64,000 nucleotides of DNA from the NCBI GenBank assembly GCA_013433145.1, contig CM024174.1, forward strand, positions 8,898,336 through 8,962,335, in the 5' to 3' direction. Below the pieces are notes generated by a model. The model made no database searches, was not told where the DNA came from, and was given only the letters and a program-made list of their open reading frames with translations. Of this stretch, positions 1-11,599 are shown in pieces; position 1 is the stretch's first letter; the number at the start of each line of letters is the position of its first letter. Origin of the DNA: Ascaris suum (taxonomy: Eukaryota > Nematoda > Chromadorea > Rhabditida > Ascarididae). The position numbers and the translations under genes were made by a program.

Positions 1-544
1 CGTTCTAACAACAGTTTTTGTGCATAATCTGGAACCTCCCTGAAACCATTTCATAACAATAAAGCAAGATTCTTCCAGTTGACAGCTTGCGATCAAAGCA
101 TCTGTTTAACCGAAGAGGTTAATCTCATTTTGTATCACAATATTCCGGAAGGTCGGTAGGAGCAACTATGCAATATCACCACTTATTCTAGATTTATGGC
201 TTAAACTTAATTCATAAGCCTTTCTGTGTCTCTATCTGCTGGGAGTAGAGACCAGCTTCCTTAAAATGCATACTTTAGTAATTCATGTGTTTTTAAATTG
301 CAAGAATAATCTTGCAGTAGTACCTCCTGGTTCCGAAATAGTGCCTGAAGATGGAAAATTGGGTTTCTGCAACCCGATAATCAGCAGCAGATTCTAGCTT
401 TTTTCGACACTGCGCTTTACGATTACATATGAAACCTTGCGGCCAGCGAATACCGATTGCCTTCGCAATTTTTGACGAAATCTATAGCGATACACGCCTT
501 GCCAATCCCACAACGAAACGGTCAATAGGTGATTGCGAATGAAT

Positions 545-764
545 TTATTCCTCAATTTCAACACTTTTATATATCTTTGCGTTTTGATGACATTGAGCAG
601 TTGCCCAGTAAGAGTTTCCGAGAAAATCAATGAGTACCTTGCGTGTGCAGCAGAATTCGCAGCAATCCCGGCTGCTGCAGCAGATGCACTGAAGGCATTT
701 ACAGCAGATGCACGGCACACAGCATATAATCAACCACAGAAAAAGTAGAACTAGGAGCAACGAT
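545..764 (-). CDS. Possible 3' exon of a Cys-rich single-pass membrane protein
   Basis: A TTTTCAG acceptor (767-765 on the minus strand) opens a frame that encodes a hydrophobic stretch (SLLLVLLFLWLII) followed at once by a dense cysteine cluster (CCVPCICCKC, then LQCICC, DCC, FCC) and a short polar tail ending at a stop at 545. An AATAAA overlaps the stop. The pattern, a transmembrane helix flanked by paired cysteines, is what one expects of a palmitoylated or Cys-rich small membrane protein; I do not recognise a named family. A donor AAG|GTACTC at 638 would instead splice the frame onward. Upstream exons were not found, so the start is unknown. The opposite strand is also open here, so this remains tentative. 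Confidence 0.33.
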
Positions 765-776
765 CTGAAAACCAAT

Positions 777-3700
777 CCCAGTAAGGGCTACTCCTTGGTG
801 GCAACTTCTTTGTTTATCAATACAAGGCAATCAAAACCATCGAGTGCTATTGCTCAATAAGTCACAAGCGATCGAGCTGATGAACTGCAATTGAATATGC
901 AGGATTTTAGCGAAGAGCTATTCGTGCACGTGCTAAGGCGCAATGCAATCAGTATCTCTCTTTGATTAAAAAACCTAATCAACAACCGAATAAATCAATT
1001 GCTAAGCAGATACCTGCGACGAAATCTTGTTGAATGTGGGAATAATCAGGTGTAAGAGCAGATGTTCACAAACAGCAGATGGAACAGTTGGCGCACAGGT
1101 GTATTCAGTGTTGCCACACACACAGACAGAAACAGGTTCGCATACACATATGAAAACACACGCATATAAGCGTGCACATATGCATACAGACAAGCACATG
1201 GCAGTTATTAAGGCTCAAATACAAAAGTAGGTATGCGATGCTTTACGAATAAGTGTGCAATGACTTCTATAATCTAGGCGCTTAATTAGTCAAGACGGAA
1301 GTTTTGGTTTTGCCTGTAGTTCGCTCTCCAGCAGCTAATGAAACGGGACTAAAAACTGTCACCTGCTGCAGCAGTGATCGTCCTCAGGAATGAGTTTTAT
1401 TCCTGCTGATAAGCTTCATTTGAGCAAATTTCTGTGAGTTTAAAGGCCTGTTTTACGTGATAATCGTAGCAGTTCGATCATCTCAGTGTCGCTGCAGAAG
1501 TGTTTATGGTCTAGAAATTTCTTTAGCATCTGTACGAGGAGGAACCACTGTATATACCAGTGTTAGCAGTGTTGAGCAGTCAGGTCGTATGTTGTATAAA
1601 AAATGCTTTCCTACAGATCGCTTTGACAACAATCATCGTCGCACTTTAATTTCCATAAGCTACAGCCAATTCCGACGTTAGTATTCCTGCTCCCACCTAA
1701 AAGCGCCACGGACATTAAGCGAACTCACATAATCCAAGCTTCGACATCCACAACAGCTCGCATTACGTTCGGCTGTCGCTTCTGTAGGACGTCGTGCACA
1801 TCTTTTTTGAATTGCATTAAATATCCACTCACTCTGTACAGAACTTCCTGGTCGTAAGAGGTTTCAGACATGGATGCTGACATAGCTTGCTGCCTTTCTA
1901 TGTTTGCCTTAAGTAAATGTCCTGGATAAGACTCCTCAGAGCTGGATTGAACAACATTAGGCTGAACAGTTCACTGGATAAGACAACCTCCTCTTAGCTG
2001 AAATGGACTGAACAGCATTAGGCTGCTCAAAAAGTGTGGCGGATTTGTCATGTCTTTAAGTTTGTTAAGCCTTTCACACTCTTGGAAACCTCAAGGTGAA
2101 TAGGGGGATTATAGCAAGGCTGCGTTTACAGGTACATATATATGCGCATCAACATGTTGTGCTGCTAGCCTCGTGGTTTCAACTGTGGAATCGGTGAAGG
2201 TAATCATGGAATCCGCTGAATGCATTCTGCACTGTCCGACAGCCCGATATGAAGCTCCAAGTTGTTTCATCAAGTTAAGACACTGATATGCTATTAAGTA
2301 TATTTCACTGTGTCAGCAGTTTATGAAGACGGCTGACGTCACTAGTGGAAGTAACATCACCAATTACTTGGCGATTCGCACTTCTTCCTTAATAAGTCAT
2401 CATATGTTACAATACTTTTAAGGTGATTTGCGTCTACATGATGAACTGGGAGCTTTATTCAGTTTTTCGGCTCTCATAATATGAACGCACAATCCTGGAA
2501 TCATAAGGTGATGCAAATCTGCAGCAGAAACTCCGCTAATCGAAAATGTCAGCAATGCATGTAAACATATCCTGAGAATCTTACACATCCATGAGTATTG
2601 TTTATTTTAAAGCTTTCCAATTTTGTGCGCTAGACAACCTCATCCAGGCGACATCCAGCCTTCATTACCGTCCACTACTTTACCAAATCCTGAAAGCAGT
2701 CTCCCAAAACGATTTTCTTCTCACAAGTCACTTCTGATGTCAGCCGTCAATCTTCAAGCCTAGGCTGTCATTCATTTCTCCACACATCTAACCATAAACC
2801 GTTGCATTTTCTGTTATTTCTTTTAAATGTTGCTTTGTTTAAAACAACGCACATTGTTCCGTGATTCAGATCACCAATTGAGCGCAACTAACGTTTTCGA
2901 TTGGTAACGCTGTGGAGGCTTGCAAAACCAGTATAACCAACGTCATTCCACACAACGTTGATCCGCCGTGAGTAAAATCTAAAATAGCGTTGGCTGTCGC
3001 TCATAAATTTGTGAAGTACCACTCGCGCATTCTCGGTAAGTTTGAAAACAAACCAAGAGGAGGCTGAGGGCAAATCGAGGTACATGGTTTTTCAATTTTC
3101 CTGCTTTGGTACTTTCTGTCACTTCGGGTCCTGATTTGGCAATTTGTCGTTTTTAGACAGCGCATCCCAGGATTCCGCTGCCCTTATCTTCCTACTTTCT
3201 CACACTTTGGCACCCAGGATTCCGGTTCAGCTCACGCCCAATATTTTTACACTATTCTTGCTGTTCCTTATTCTGAGCACTTGCTCTTAACCCAGTTTGG
3301 AAGAATGAATGGGTTAGTCTTTTTTTGAGATTAAATCGGGCACAACCAGAGTTCCTTGTCTTGGTGGTGCCCCTCGCAGTTCTGCAAAAGAATCTGTACT
3401 TTTGCTTAACTTCTTAGGAAACTTGCTATAATATCCGTTTTATATGCCTGAGAGAATATTCTATGATGATGTAGATGAGAATACACCTAAGTAAGATTTA
3501 ATTAGGTGTAAGTCTCGCTGTTAAACCTCATATGGTTGCCAATGGACTAGACTGATGCGATAAACGCGAAGCAATTTCGACACCCGTGCGCGCTCCCACA
3601 TATTCAGCTTCCTGGGACCTAATGCTGTGATAAGTGCTGTTAACATACAACAAATGGGTCCTGTGCATAGCACGTTTCACAGTTCAGTGGAACTGGCTGA

Positions 3701-6690
3701 GAAGGTCTGTGATGGTATATCACAAAGGAGTTAAACAATGGGGGAAACTGACCCACGTGTGCCGTATAGAATGTATAGAAGTGAATTGGACTTTAGGGCC
3801 ATGCGTTCGGTAAAACGTTTCGGAATTCCTTTCTAGCGATGACCTTCTTCTAATCAAGACATAGTAATTGTGCCTGTTTTATTCTTCCCTATACCTCCTC
3901 CTCCGTACTCGCTGCTTCCGGCTACATCATACTCATATTAATTTCCCAAACATCACTCACTGCTCCATCACAGCCTGAAGTGCTCCTTCAGCGAATGTAC
4001 CAATGTACTATCATATTGTACTGTTTGCACAAACCCTTTTAGAATATACCGCTCCACACATGTTTCCCGTGTCACCGTTTTTTTTTGGAATCCACACCCC
4101 CCCCCCTTAATGCTCCCTCCTCCCTCAGAACTTAACGGGTCCGACTCTGCTTTCATATGTGACGAATCCGGTGAGTATTAATGTATTGCTTCATACCTAC
4201 TAGTTCCTCTCGGCAAGCATTGCTACGTAGGTATTGTATATTTTTCTCGATTCCCATTTTTCGGCACTTACAACCTCGGGCTCTTTATCGGTATTAACTT
4301 TCTCATATTAACTTTCTCATTCATGTACTCATAACGGTAGTTTTTTTTTTGAGGTGTCTTGTTTTTGGCAAATGCTCGGTTTCTACCAATACCTCATGTT
4401 GTACCATTAATATTCTTGCTTGTTAGATGCGACATTCCCCTCACGGGTTTAGCCATATTTGAATAGAATATCCATTGGAAACCATCTCTAAATTTCAATT
4501 TGTGTAAGAGATGGTGTCAACTTTTAAAATAACTGCAACGTCCCAACGCCTTAACAGATTGCAGCAAAAATTCGCCTTCTGAATTAACCACCGATTGCCA
4601 TAAAACAGCATTCTATTTAGTGCTCATTGTCTATTCGGAGAAGTTGCACATTGTAAACTTCCCACCACTCTTAGTGGGAAAATTCGCCTTTCAAATTTTT
4701 CAGTGTTTCTTCATGCGAAACTGGATCGTTGAATTCTTTTAAAGCTTTTTTCCAACACTGCCATAGAAAACGTTTAGAACAGTGGTCAAATTTGTCGTTA
4801 AATTCATCACTGCAGAACTTCTACAGAAACTCTTATGGGGATGACCTTCATATCTCTGAGCTGCGAGGCCTCTGCGTAATTATGCGTCTTCAAACCACAA
4901 GCCGAAAGTTACGCCAATGCGCCTTGCTGATACTTTATGGGTGACAGAGTGCTGAAAGTCTGGATCAGCATAGCTTTCAGCATAGTGACGCCGCAACTGA
5001 GGACATCTAACCCCTATGCAGCGAAAGCGAACTCACCGCACATCATACTTGAGCGATAAGAAATGTTAGCCACGTCCACATTTGATGTCCTAGATATTGC
5101 AATTCTATTTGAATTTAATACACTCTTCCCAAATTTCAGATAATGTAAAATTTCGATGGTCGGTCTGCGTGAATGGAGGAGGTGGCTTTAACTTGCGGAT
5201 GAGAGTCTGAGTAACGGTGGGTGGTTGGATAGGATGGGATGTGCGACGGCAACTCGTTTATCTTGTGACATAGCTGATGCCAATGCTTGTTGCCAATTCG
5301 CGTTAGGGCCTCTGAGTATCCGGGCCATTCGATTTTTTATATTCGCTCTTAGATTACATAATGTGCGACCCATTATGCATTGTGGCGATGCAAAGCCGCA
5401 TAATGACGATGTCATGTTTGCTTCTGTGCGCGAGTGTATGTGTCGTGTTTCGATTTTACCTCGTGATTTCGATTCATCGAGTACTGAAACCTGAGTTGAT
5501 TAGGTGGGTTTGAATTACAACAATAGGGCATCCCTCAATGGCATATTTCACAGTGATCCGCCAATTCCAGGTTAATGATTGTTGCTAAAAAGCGCCAAGA
5601 AATCTGCACGCATTTCACTGGGAAAACAGATCTTCAAGGAAGAACAGAGGCAAGGAAAGACGAATCCTGTGCCCCACATCAGATCAGCTAAAAAATTCGT
5701 TGCTACGTTTATAGACCTGCCATTAGTGAAAATTTTGTTGTTTTCTATCAACTTGCTATGTTTCCTCACTCATGAGCATTGAAAGTTTCATTTACCAGCG
5801 CAACTAGACCCCATCTCAAGCTGTCGTGAATAACGAATTGGTTTTGCAAATTCTGACCTCAAGCTCAAAATGTCGTTAACTTGTGAGGTCATTACGCATT
5901 ATCATGCACTTTCCCACAATCACGACTGCTGCTGTGAACGTTGCCCTAATTGGCTGAAATGCAACAGCCCACATTGCACCTGCGTCATCGCCTGATTCAC
6001 TTGTTCTGTAATGTTTCGAAGCAGAACTCCCTCGTGAATCATCACAAGAAAATTCCTTTGTAACAATGAAGTTACCTTTTTGTATGTGTTACACTTTTGA
6101 TGAGGCATATTGGCTCCGCAAACCGTTCTATACACGAACAATACAGCACACCAAAAATTGCCATATTATATCATATGTAAGGCAATTTGGGGCAGAGCGA
6201 ACAAGGGGCAATTCGTTTTTTTACGTCCTTTCAGTAGTTCTCTACATAACTTGAAGAGCAGCAGACTTTTGAATATCCTGATTTTCTACCTCCCCAACCA
6301 TAAAGGACACTCTATAGTGCCCGCTTATACACTCTAGCAAATGCTTGTTGGTGATATTTTTTTCGACTTTACGGTGCGAAAGGCAAAGCCACCAGAAATT
6401 CTTTCGAACATTTTAATCAGGCTATCAGCCGTTGCATAAACCGAATTCTTTCCCTTGTTCCAATAGCCTTTGTCACATGAAAGGATACCAAGTTTGTATG
6501 GGTTAATATCTTTGACAATCACTGATATCTTTCCAGACTAAAATTATAGCTGTTTTGAGAATAGTCAGTGTCTCAGTAGCCGCTTCCTTTTACCGCTTCC
6601 AATGTGACACGACCATGATAACAAGGAGGGTTATTGCACGAGCCTCCCTGATTCGCTGCTGCGCTGTTTACATGGATGCCGCAGTTATCA
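777..6690. other. No gene recognised (left intergenic or intronic DNA)
   Basis: Six frames show only short open stretches without recognisable motifs or a chain of compatible splice sites. A CA-rich patch lies near 1110-1200, a C run near 4089-4097, and a 15-bp tandem duplication (ttaactttctcat) near 4290-4320. Some of this may be intron of the Cys-rich minus-strand gene at the left edge. Confidence 0.5.
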
Positions 6691-6798
6691 CATCGTTTGT
6701 ACTTCGAATTCTGACGCATTGTCTTTCTGCAGTCACATCTATAAAGTGCTTAACTTCAACATCGCCGGTTATCACTGACCGATAGAATTCAAGATGGA

Positions 6799-7446
6799 AT
6801 GTCAACGATGATGCAATTTGTTCTCATGCTCGTGTTCCTTGTGTCATCAGCTAGATCTCCACTATAAGCGAAGTGTACCGACCACTTTTTGCTTTGTATA
6901 GCAAGAACTCCAAGGACCGTTGAACCAATTTCCGGCATTTCACTCTCTTCGCATCGAAAAATGATGATGCACATACGTCCGAAGACTCAAGTTGGGATCT
7001 TTTTAATGCACGATTTCTTGCCAGAGATGGCTTGACCAAAAAAATCTAAGAAGTAATGGGCTTCTTTTCTAAGTTTTGACTTCCTGCTTCGTTCAACGCA
7101 GAATGCTACCGTGAAACTTATGTGTACCATATGGTACGTGTGTTTCTGCTTACTTGCAAAATTCATACTTCTGTTTATTTATTATGTTCATAGCTTCATC
7201 TGGATGGACTATATGTTTACAAGGGATTTTGTGATAAATATTTTCGTACAATTTTGGAAGTTTGTCGTAGTTTTACAGTGAAGATCAATAAGGTAAATGG
7301 ATAATTTGATTAAATTTCAGATTAAATTTGAAAATATGGACGTAAGATGCACTATCGAGTGTGCCGGATATAGGTTGGCTAGCTCCGTCAGGAATGGTAA
7401 CTTGAGACACTCATGTGGCTGCGAGTGCTCAGAATTCGCAGCTTAG
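6799..7446 (+). pseudogene. Decayed copy of the CS-alpha/beta-like secreted peptide gene
   Basis: This is copy 1 of a duplicated gene whose better copy is at 15547-16190. Exon 1 (from 6799) encodes a signal-peptide start (MSTMMQFVLMLVF) but has lost one base relative to copy 2, which shifts the frame to a stop at 6865. The donor is ATAAGC where copy 2 has GTAAGT. The middle exon (about 6902-6967) has lost its cysteine, and its donor reads GCACAT instead of GTAAGC. In contrast the last exon (7321-7446, after AAATTTCAG) is intact: 41 codons with cysteines at exon positions 10, 14, 32, 34 and 36, sharing CTIECAG, VRNGN and GCECS with copy 2. Intron sequence between the copies is also recognisably related. 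Splicing is broken in at least two places, so a functional product is unlikely unless another first exon is used. Confidence 0.6.
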
Positions 7447-10400
7447 AGCTCACAAAGGCTCTCAAATGTTCGAATCCTTCTCTCAACAAAATCATCTATT
7501 GTGCGTATTAGTTCGTGATGCTCCGTGTTATGTTCGAACGGATTTGTTGTTTTCTTCGCCATGCCTCTCATGGCGAAAAAGGCTGTTTGGGGAGAACGAA
7601 AATAAGCGAAACGACCGAAGAAACTGCACAGAATGAACAAGACAACTATTAAGCACACACTTATATATGGCGGTGAAATACATAACGGTGTAAAAATCCA
7701 ATGCAAGCTTCTCGCATTAGAGACACTTGTTCAACAGGGATGCAAATGGAAGCTTTTCACATTTGAACATCCGTTCAATAGAGATAGAAAGTGCAAGCTT
7801 TTCACACTTCGAGATCTCTTCACTCGGCGTCCTTTCCTTTGAACATTCATCGATTGTAGCCATACACCCTTCCACTCATTTGTTGAAGCCATACACCCGT
7901 CCATTCATCGGTAGCTTCCAATCAATTCTTTCATCGCTCACTTGCCCTTCAATCGTTCGCTGCACGTCACCTCCTTCGGCTGAATAGCTTCTTTCCTCGC
8001 TTTCGCGACAGTTGTTGTCGTTGTTCTGCCTTTGCTATGTCAAATGGCAGCCAATAAAAGGCTCTCTGAGTTTGTCTGAAACAATATGTTTTGGAAACTA
8101 GTTTCATGCGCTCTCATTTATCTCCTCCTTCACTCACAAGTATTTCTATCGCACAAACATAAAATGTTATTCCGAAACATTTAAGTGTTCTTATACAATG
8201 AAGATTTGTTGTATTCTGTAGACATAGAAACGATTACAAGCCACTTCTACGAGTACAGTTTTATATATGCACATCAGCATTGCATGATCATTCCCGCTGA
8301 AAACCATATACCATGTGACACTTGAAATATTTCTTCATTTCTAAGCCCATATTCTAACATGGTGTACGTAAGCACTTCAGTTGTAAACCTGAAGGCCCAA
8401 TACAAAACTATGATAAATAAACGTTCATAACGTTTACTCTTTTTTCACTGCGTCAATAACAGTTTGATAGGAGGAGCCTAGAGCTATTCTGCAGCAGAAC
8501 AGTCTATCTGTTTTGATCACAATGAATGGGGAAAACCTATGACTTCCTACGAACTGCAGTGGAAACCATCGCGCAACTTTTATTTTTACAACGCATTCAA
8601 AACAGCGTCTCATGCCTCCTAGGCAGACATTTGCGATCGCCAATAGCTTCACTCGTTGAATCCACAAATGCATTGTTTTCCCTTACCTCGAATTCACATC
8701 ATGATTCTATTGATTTGGGGTCGCTGCAATATCGAATAAGGCCCTGATAGATATCGTTTTGGCTTCTAATGTTTTTGCGTTCGCCATTTGCCTGAAAGAT
8801 TCACTTCGGGAAAATTACTCAGCCAGTGTTCATCTGCGTTAACTACTAGCACGATTATTTAGTGGCCGCGAGGCATCATCACATTCCCACTATGTAAACA
8901 GCACTGCTGATTCCCTTCGGCTGCCTCGTTCAATCAACCAGCTGGCAGCAAGCGAATTACCGACACTTATTCAATGATTCGGCTAATAAAATACATTCGA
9001 ATGCTGAATTCGCGATATTCACCATCGCGATAAGAGGCTTCTCTAAATGATTGAAATTTGATGCGTTGGACCCAAATTTAGCGCTCTAAAGAAATAAACG
9101 CGGTTTTCTGGTAGAATTAAATGAAACCACTCAGCTGCTGTTTCCTGGAAATAAAACTTCACAAATCCCAACAAAACATTTAATTAATTTGATTTACACC
9201 TCAACAGTAACTTCACTGATAAAACGCCGCCTTTTGCTTAAATGCACAGAGACCATTTGTGGAACGCAGTGAAAATAGCTCCTTTTAATTCCCTCTTGGA
9301 AAAGTGCGAGTGAAAGAGAAGCCAGAAAGCACCAACTCGAACGAAAAGGGCATTTGCTGAAGCTTAGAGATCAGTGCATTAGTGTGGGCAGAATAATAGA
9401 TGAAGAAATTAGATCTAACTTCTATAGGCACTTGCACTGAATACTATTTCATTCAAAGTGAGATTGAGTGAACGACTACAGGAAGTGAGGGACTATGGTC
9501 ACAGCCCAGCCTTGATCACTGAAACACGTCAGTCGACGAAACGCCGGTTTGAAATTAGAGTGAATCATGGTGCCCAATCAGCTTCCTGCCTCCCCCCCCC
9601 CCCCATTCCCTGAAAAAAAAAAAGCAATTCGGCTCAGTAAAAAGGATGGCATTGCACCATTTTTGAGCCACGGCCGTGTTTCAGTCATAAGCCGAGGCAG
9701 CAGTCACACTTTATCCAACCTGTGAAAGTATTTAGATAGAGGCGAACAAATTCCACGAAAGAAGGAAGTGACTGAAAGGGAAAGGGAACTGAGAGGGAGA
9801 AAGAAATGGAAGCTAGCACACAAATTAATTTTGCCTAATTTATAGCAAAATAAATAACTGTTGAAATCTAAACAAATATATTCAAAAAATTTTCACTTTG
9901 TTAGCACCTAACACTTTTAACTGCAAGCAACAATGATATAATTAATCATATATAATCTACTGTGAATTTAACATCGGAAATCACTCTACGCAATTATATC
10001 GGAGATATTTACTTTGTGCGGTCGTCTTTATTACAGCATCAGAATAGAAAAAAAATCAGCCATAGAAAAAGATTTTTATTCACAGAAGACATATTTCTCG
10101 TAAGCGAATAGACGAAATGAATGGAATAATTAGTGCAGAGGTACTCCAATCACTTATAACGGATCAACACTGGAAATTAGAAATCACCAAAAGAAAGTCA
10201 ATCAACGAATTATTTCCTAAAGTGACTTCAGATCAACGAGTTTCCTCACCTCAATAAAGAACAATCCCCTTCCCTGTTATGTTATTCGACTTTCAATAGC
10301 CACTCGACAATTATCCCCTCACAACATTTCATGGAATGGATCTGCATGCATTAATCGAGAATCGGTTGCTATGTACTGATATTATGCGTTGCAAAATTTG

Positions 10401-10660
10401 AGGAACAAAAGTGCCTCCTCGTTCTCTTTTCCACGAAAATCCCTCAAAGGCATCCAGGAATTTTCTAAATCTTTCAGATATTCTCTCGAAATTTCATAAG
10501 AAAAATGTTACTCATGTATTCGAATACAGTTAAAATGAGCGGACTCCAACATATTTGACCAGAGCACGCTCTGTTGCATGAAAAACCTTGCATGAGATTT
10601 CCCTGAATTTTACTAAGTGGCAAGCGAATCGATGGTCTTATAGTATATCAAAATGAAGAT
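7447..10660. other. No gene recognised; short local repeats
   Basis: Contains an imperfect repeat of a motif with 'gcaagctttt(c)acactt' at 7700-7815, a near-duplicate 'agccatacacc(c/t)' motif at 7857-7905, and a 13-base C run at 9592-9604 followed by an A run. No exon chain could be supported on either strand. Confidence 0.5.
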
Positions 10661-10666
10661 CAAAAT

Positions 10667-10995
10667 GAAGACTGAAGAGAGTCGGAGTGCCCCCAATGGT
10701 ACTTAACAATGGAAGAAAATATTTCAAAAATTTTCCAGGTTTCTTTTCTTGGGTTTTGCCCACCAAAAGCCCAGCCTAGGCACTGGGCCATATCATCTTA
10801 TGAAAGAAGAATCTCCTCTAAACTCGAAGACCGAAAAAAGTCAGAGTGCCTGCAGCAGCACTTAACTATGGATGAGAAATATTTGAGAAATCTTCCAGGT
10901 TCCCACTCCCGGGTTTTGCACACCAACAAAGTTTGCAAGGGCACTGGGCCATGTCATCTGATGGAAAAAATTCCCCCAAGAAAGCTAGAGTGTCT
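10667..10995. repeat. Tandem repeat, unit about 159 bp, two units
   Basis: The block beginning 'gaagactgaagagagtcgg' at 10667 recurs at 10826 as 'gaagaccgaaaaaagtcag'. Each copy continues with 'cttaac.atgga.gaaaatattt', 'tcttccaggtt', 'gggttttgc' and 'gcactgggccat(a/g)tcatct'. A fragment of a third unit follows near 10977. The units have diverged, so the duplication is not recent. The open + frame across it is most likely incidental. Confidence 0.75.
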
Positions 10996-11269
10996 ATAAT
11001 CCCAGAGTCAATTAGTGATTTTCTGTATACCTTTACATGTATATAGGCTCGCGCCGTCGGTGCTCGTAAAAACAGCAGGCGAAGTAACAGACAACAGAAG
11101 TGAGGATAAACCTCTGCTGCCTATCTCGACTTTATTTCAGCACTCTGCTAGGCACTGGTGATATCACACAGCCACACAACTCCTTCTAGGCTGTGTCACA
11201 CAGGTTCGGCCTCCCTTTATACCGTACATGAACCGGAAGGGGGCTTCGCCCCTTCCGTACGATACACAA

Positions 11270-11410
11270 AGAGAGACACACACACCATAAACCTACACCA
11301 CACCCACGCATCATCACACAGCACCCAACCCCTCCCTCCTCCACGCATACACACCACACACACATACACGCACCCCCCACCCCCCCCCCCCACACACACA
11401 CACACACCGT
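11270..11410. repeat. CA/C-rich simple sequence
   Basis: Degenerate (CA)n with C runs, densest at 11340-11406, which produces long but meaningless open frames on both strands (Thr/His/Pro-rich on +, Cys/Val/Gly-rich on -). Confidence 0.9.
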
Positions 11411-11599
11411 ACGCCATACATAAACGTCACACCGAATCGAAAAGGTTGATCCCTCCCCCTCTATACCGCACACAAGTAGAAACACGCGCCCCAAACCGGA
11501 CCGAGCCATCACTCTTGCCACTATGCTTCACCTCAATGCAGTGCATAACGCTCTGCGCCACTCGAAGCCCGCAGAGTGCAACGACTTTCAGCATCTAAA

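Noticed and set aside
11158..11598. 146-codon + frame and 111-codon minus frame
   Set aside because: Both run through CA/C-rich simple sequence and have repeat-driven composition (Thr/His/Pro or Cys/Val/Gly).
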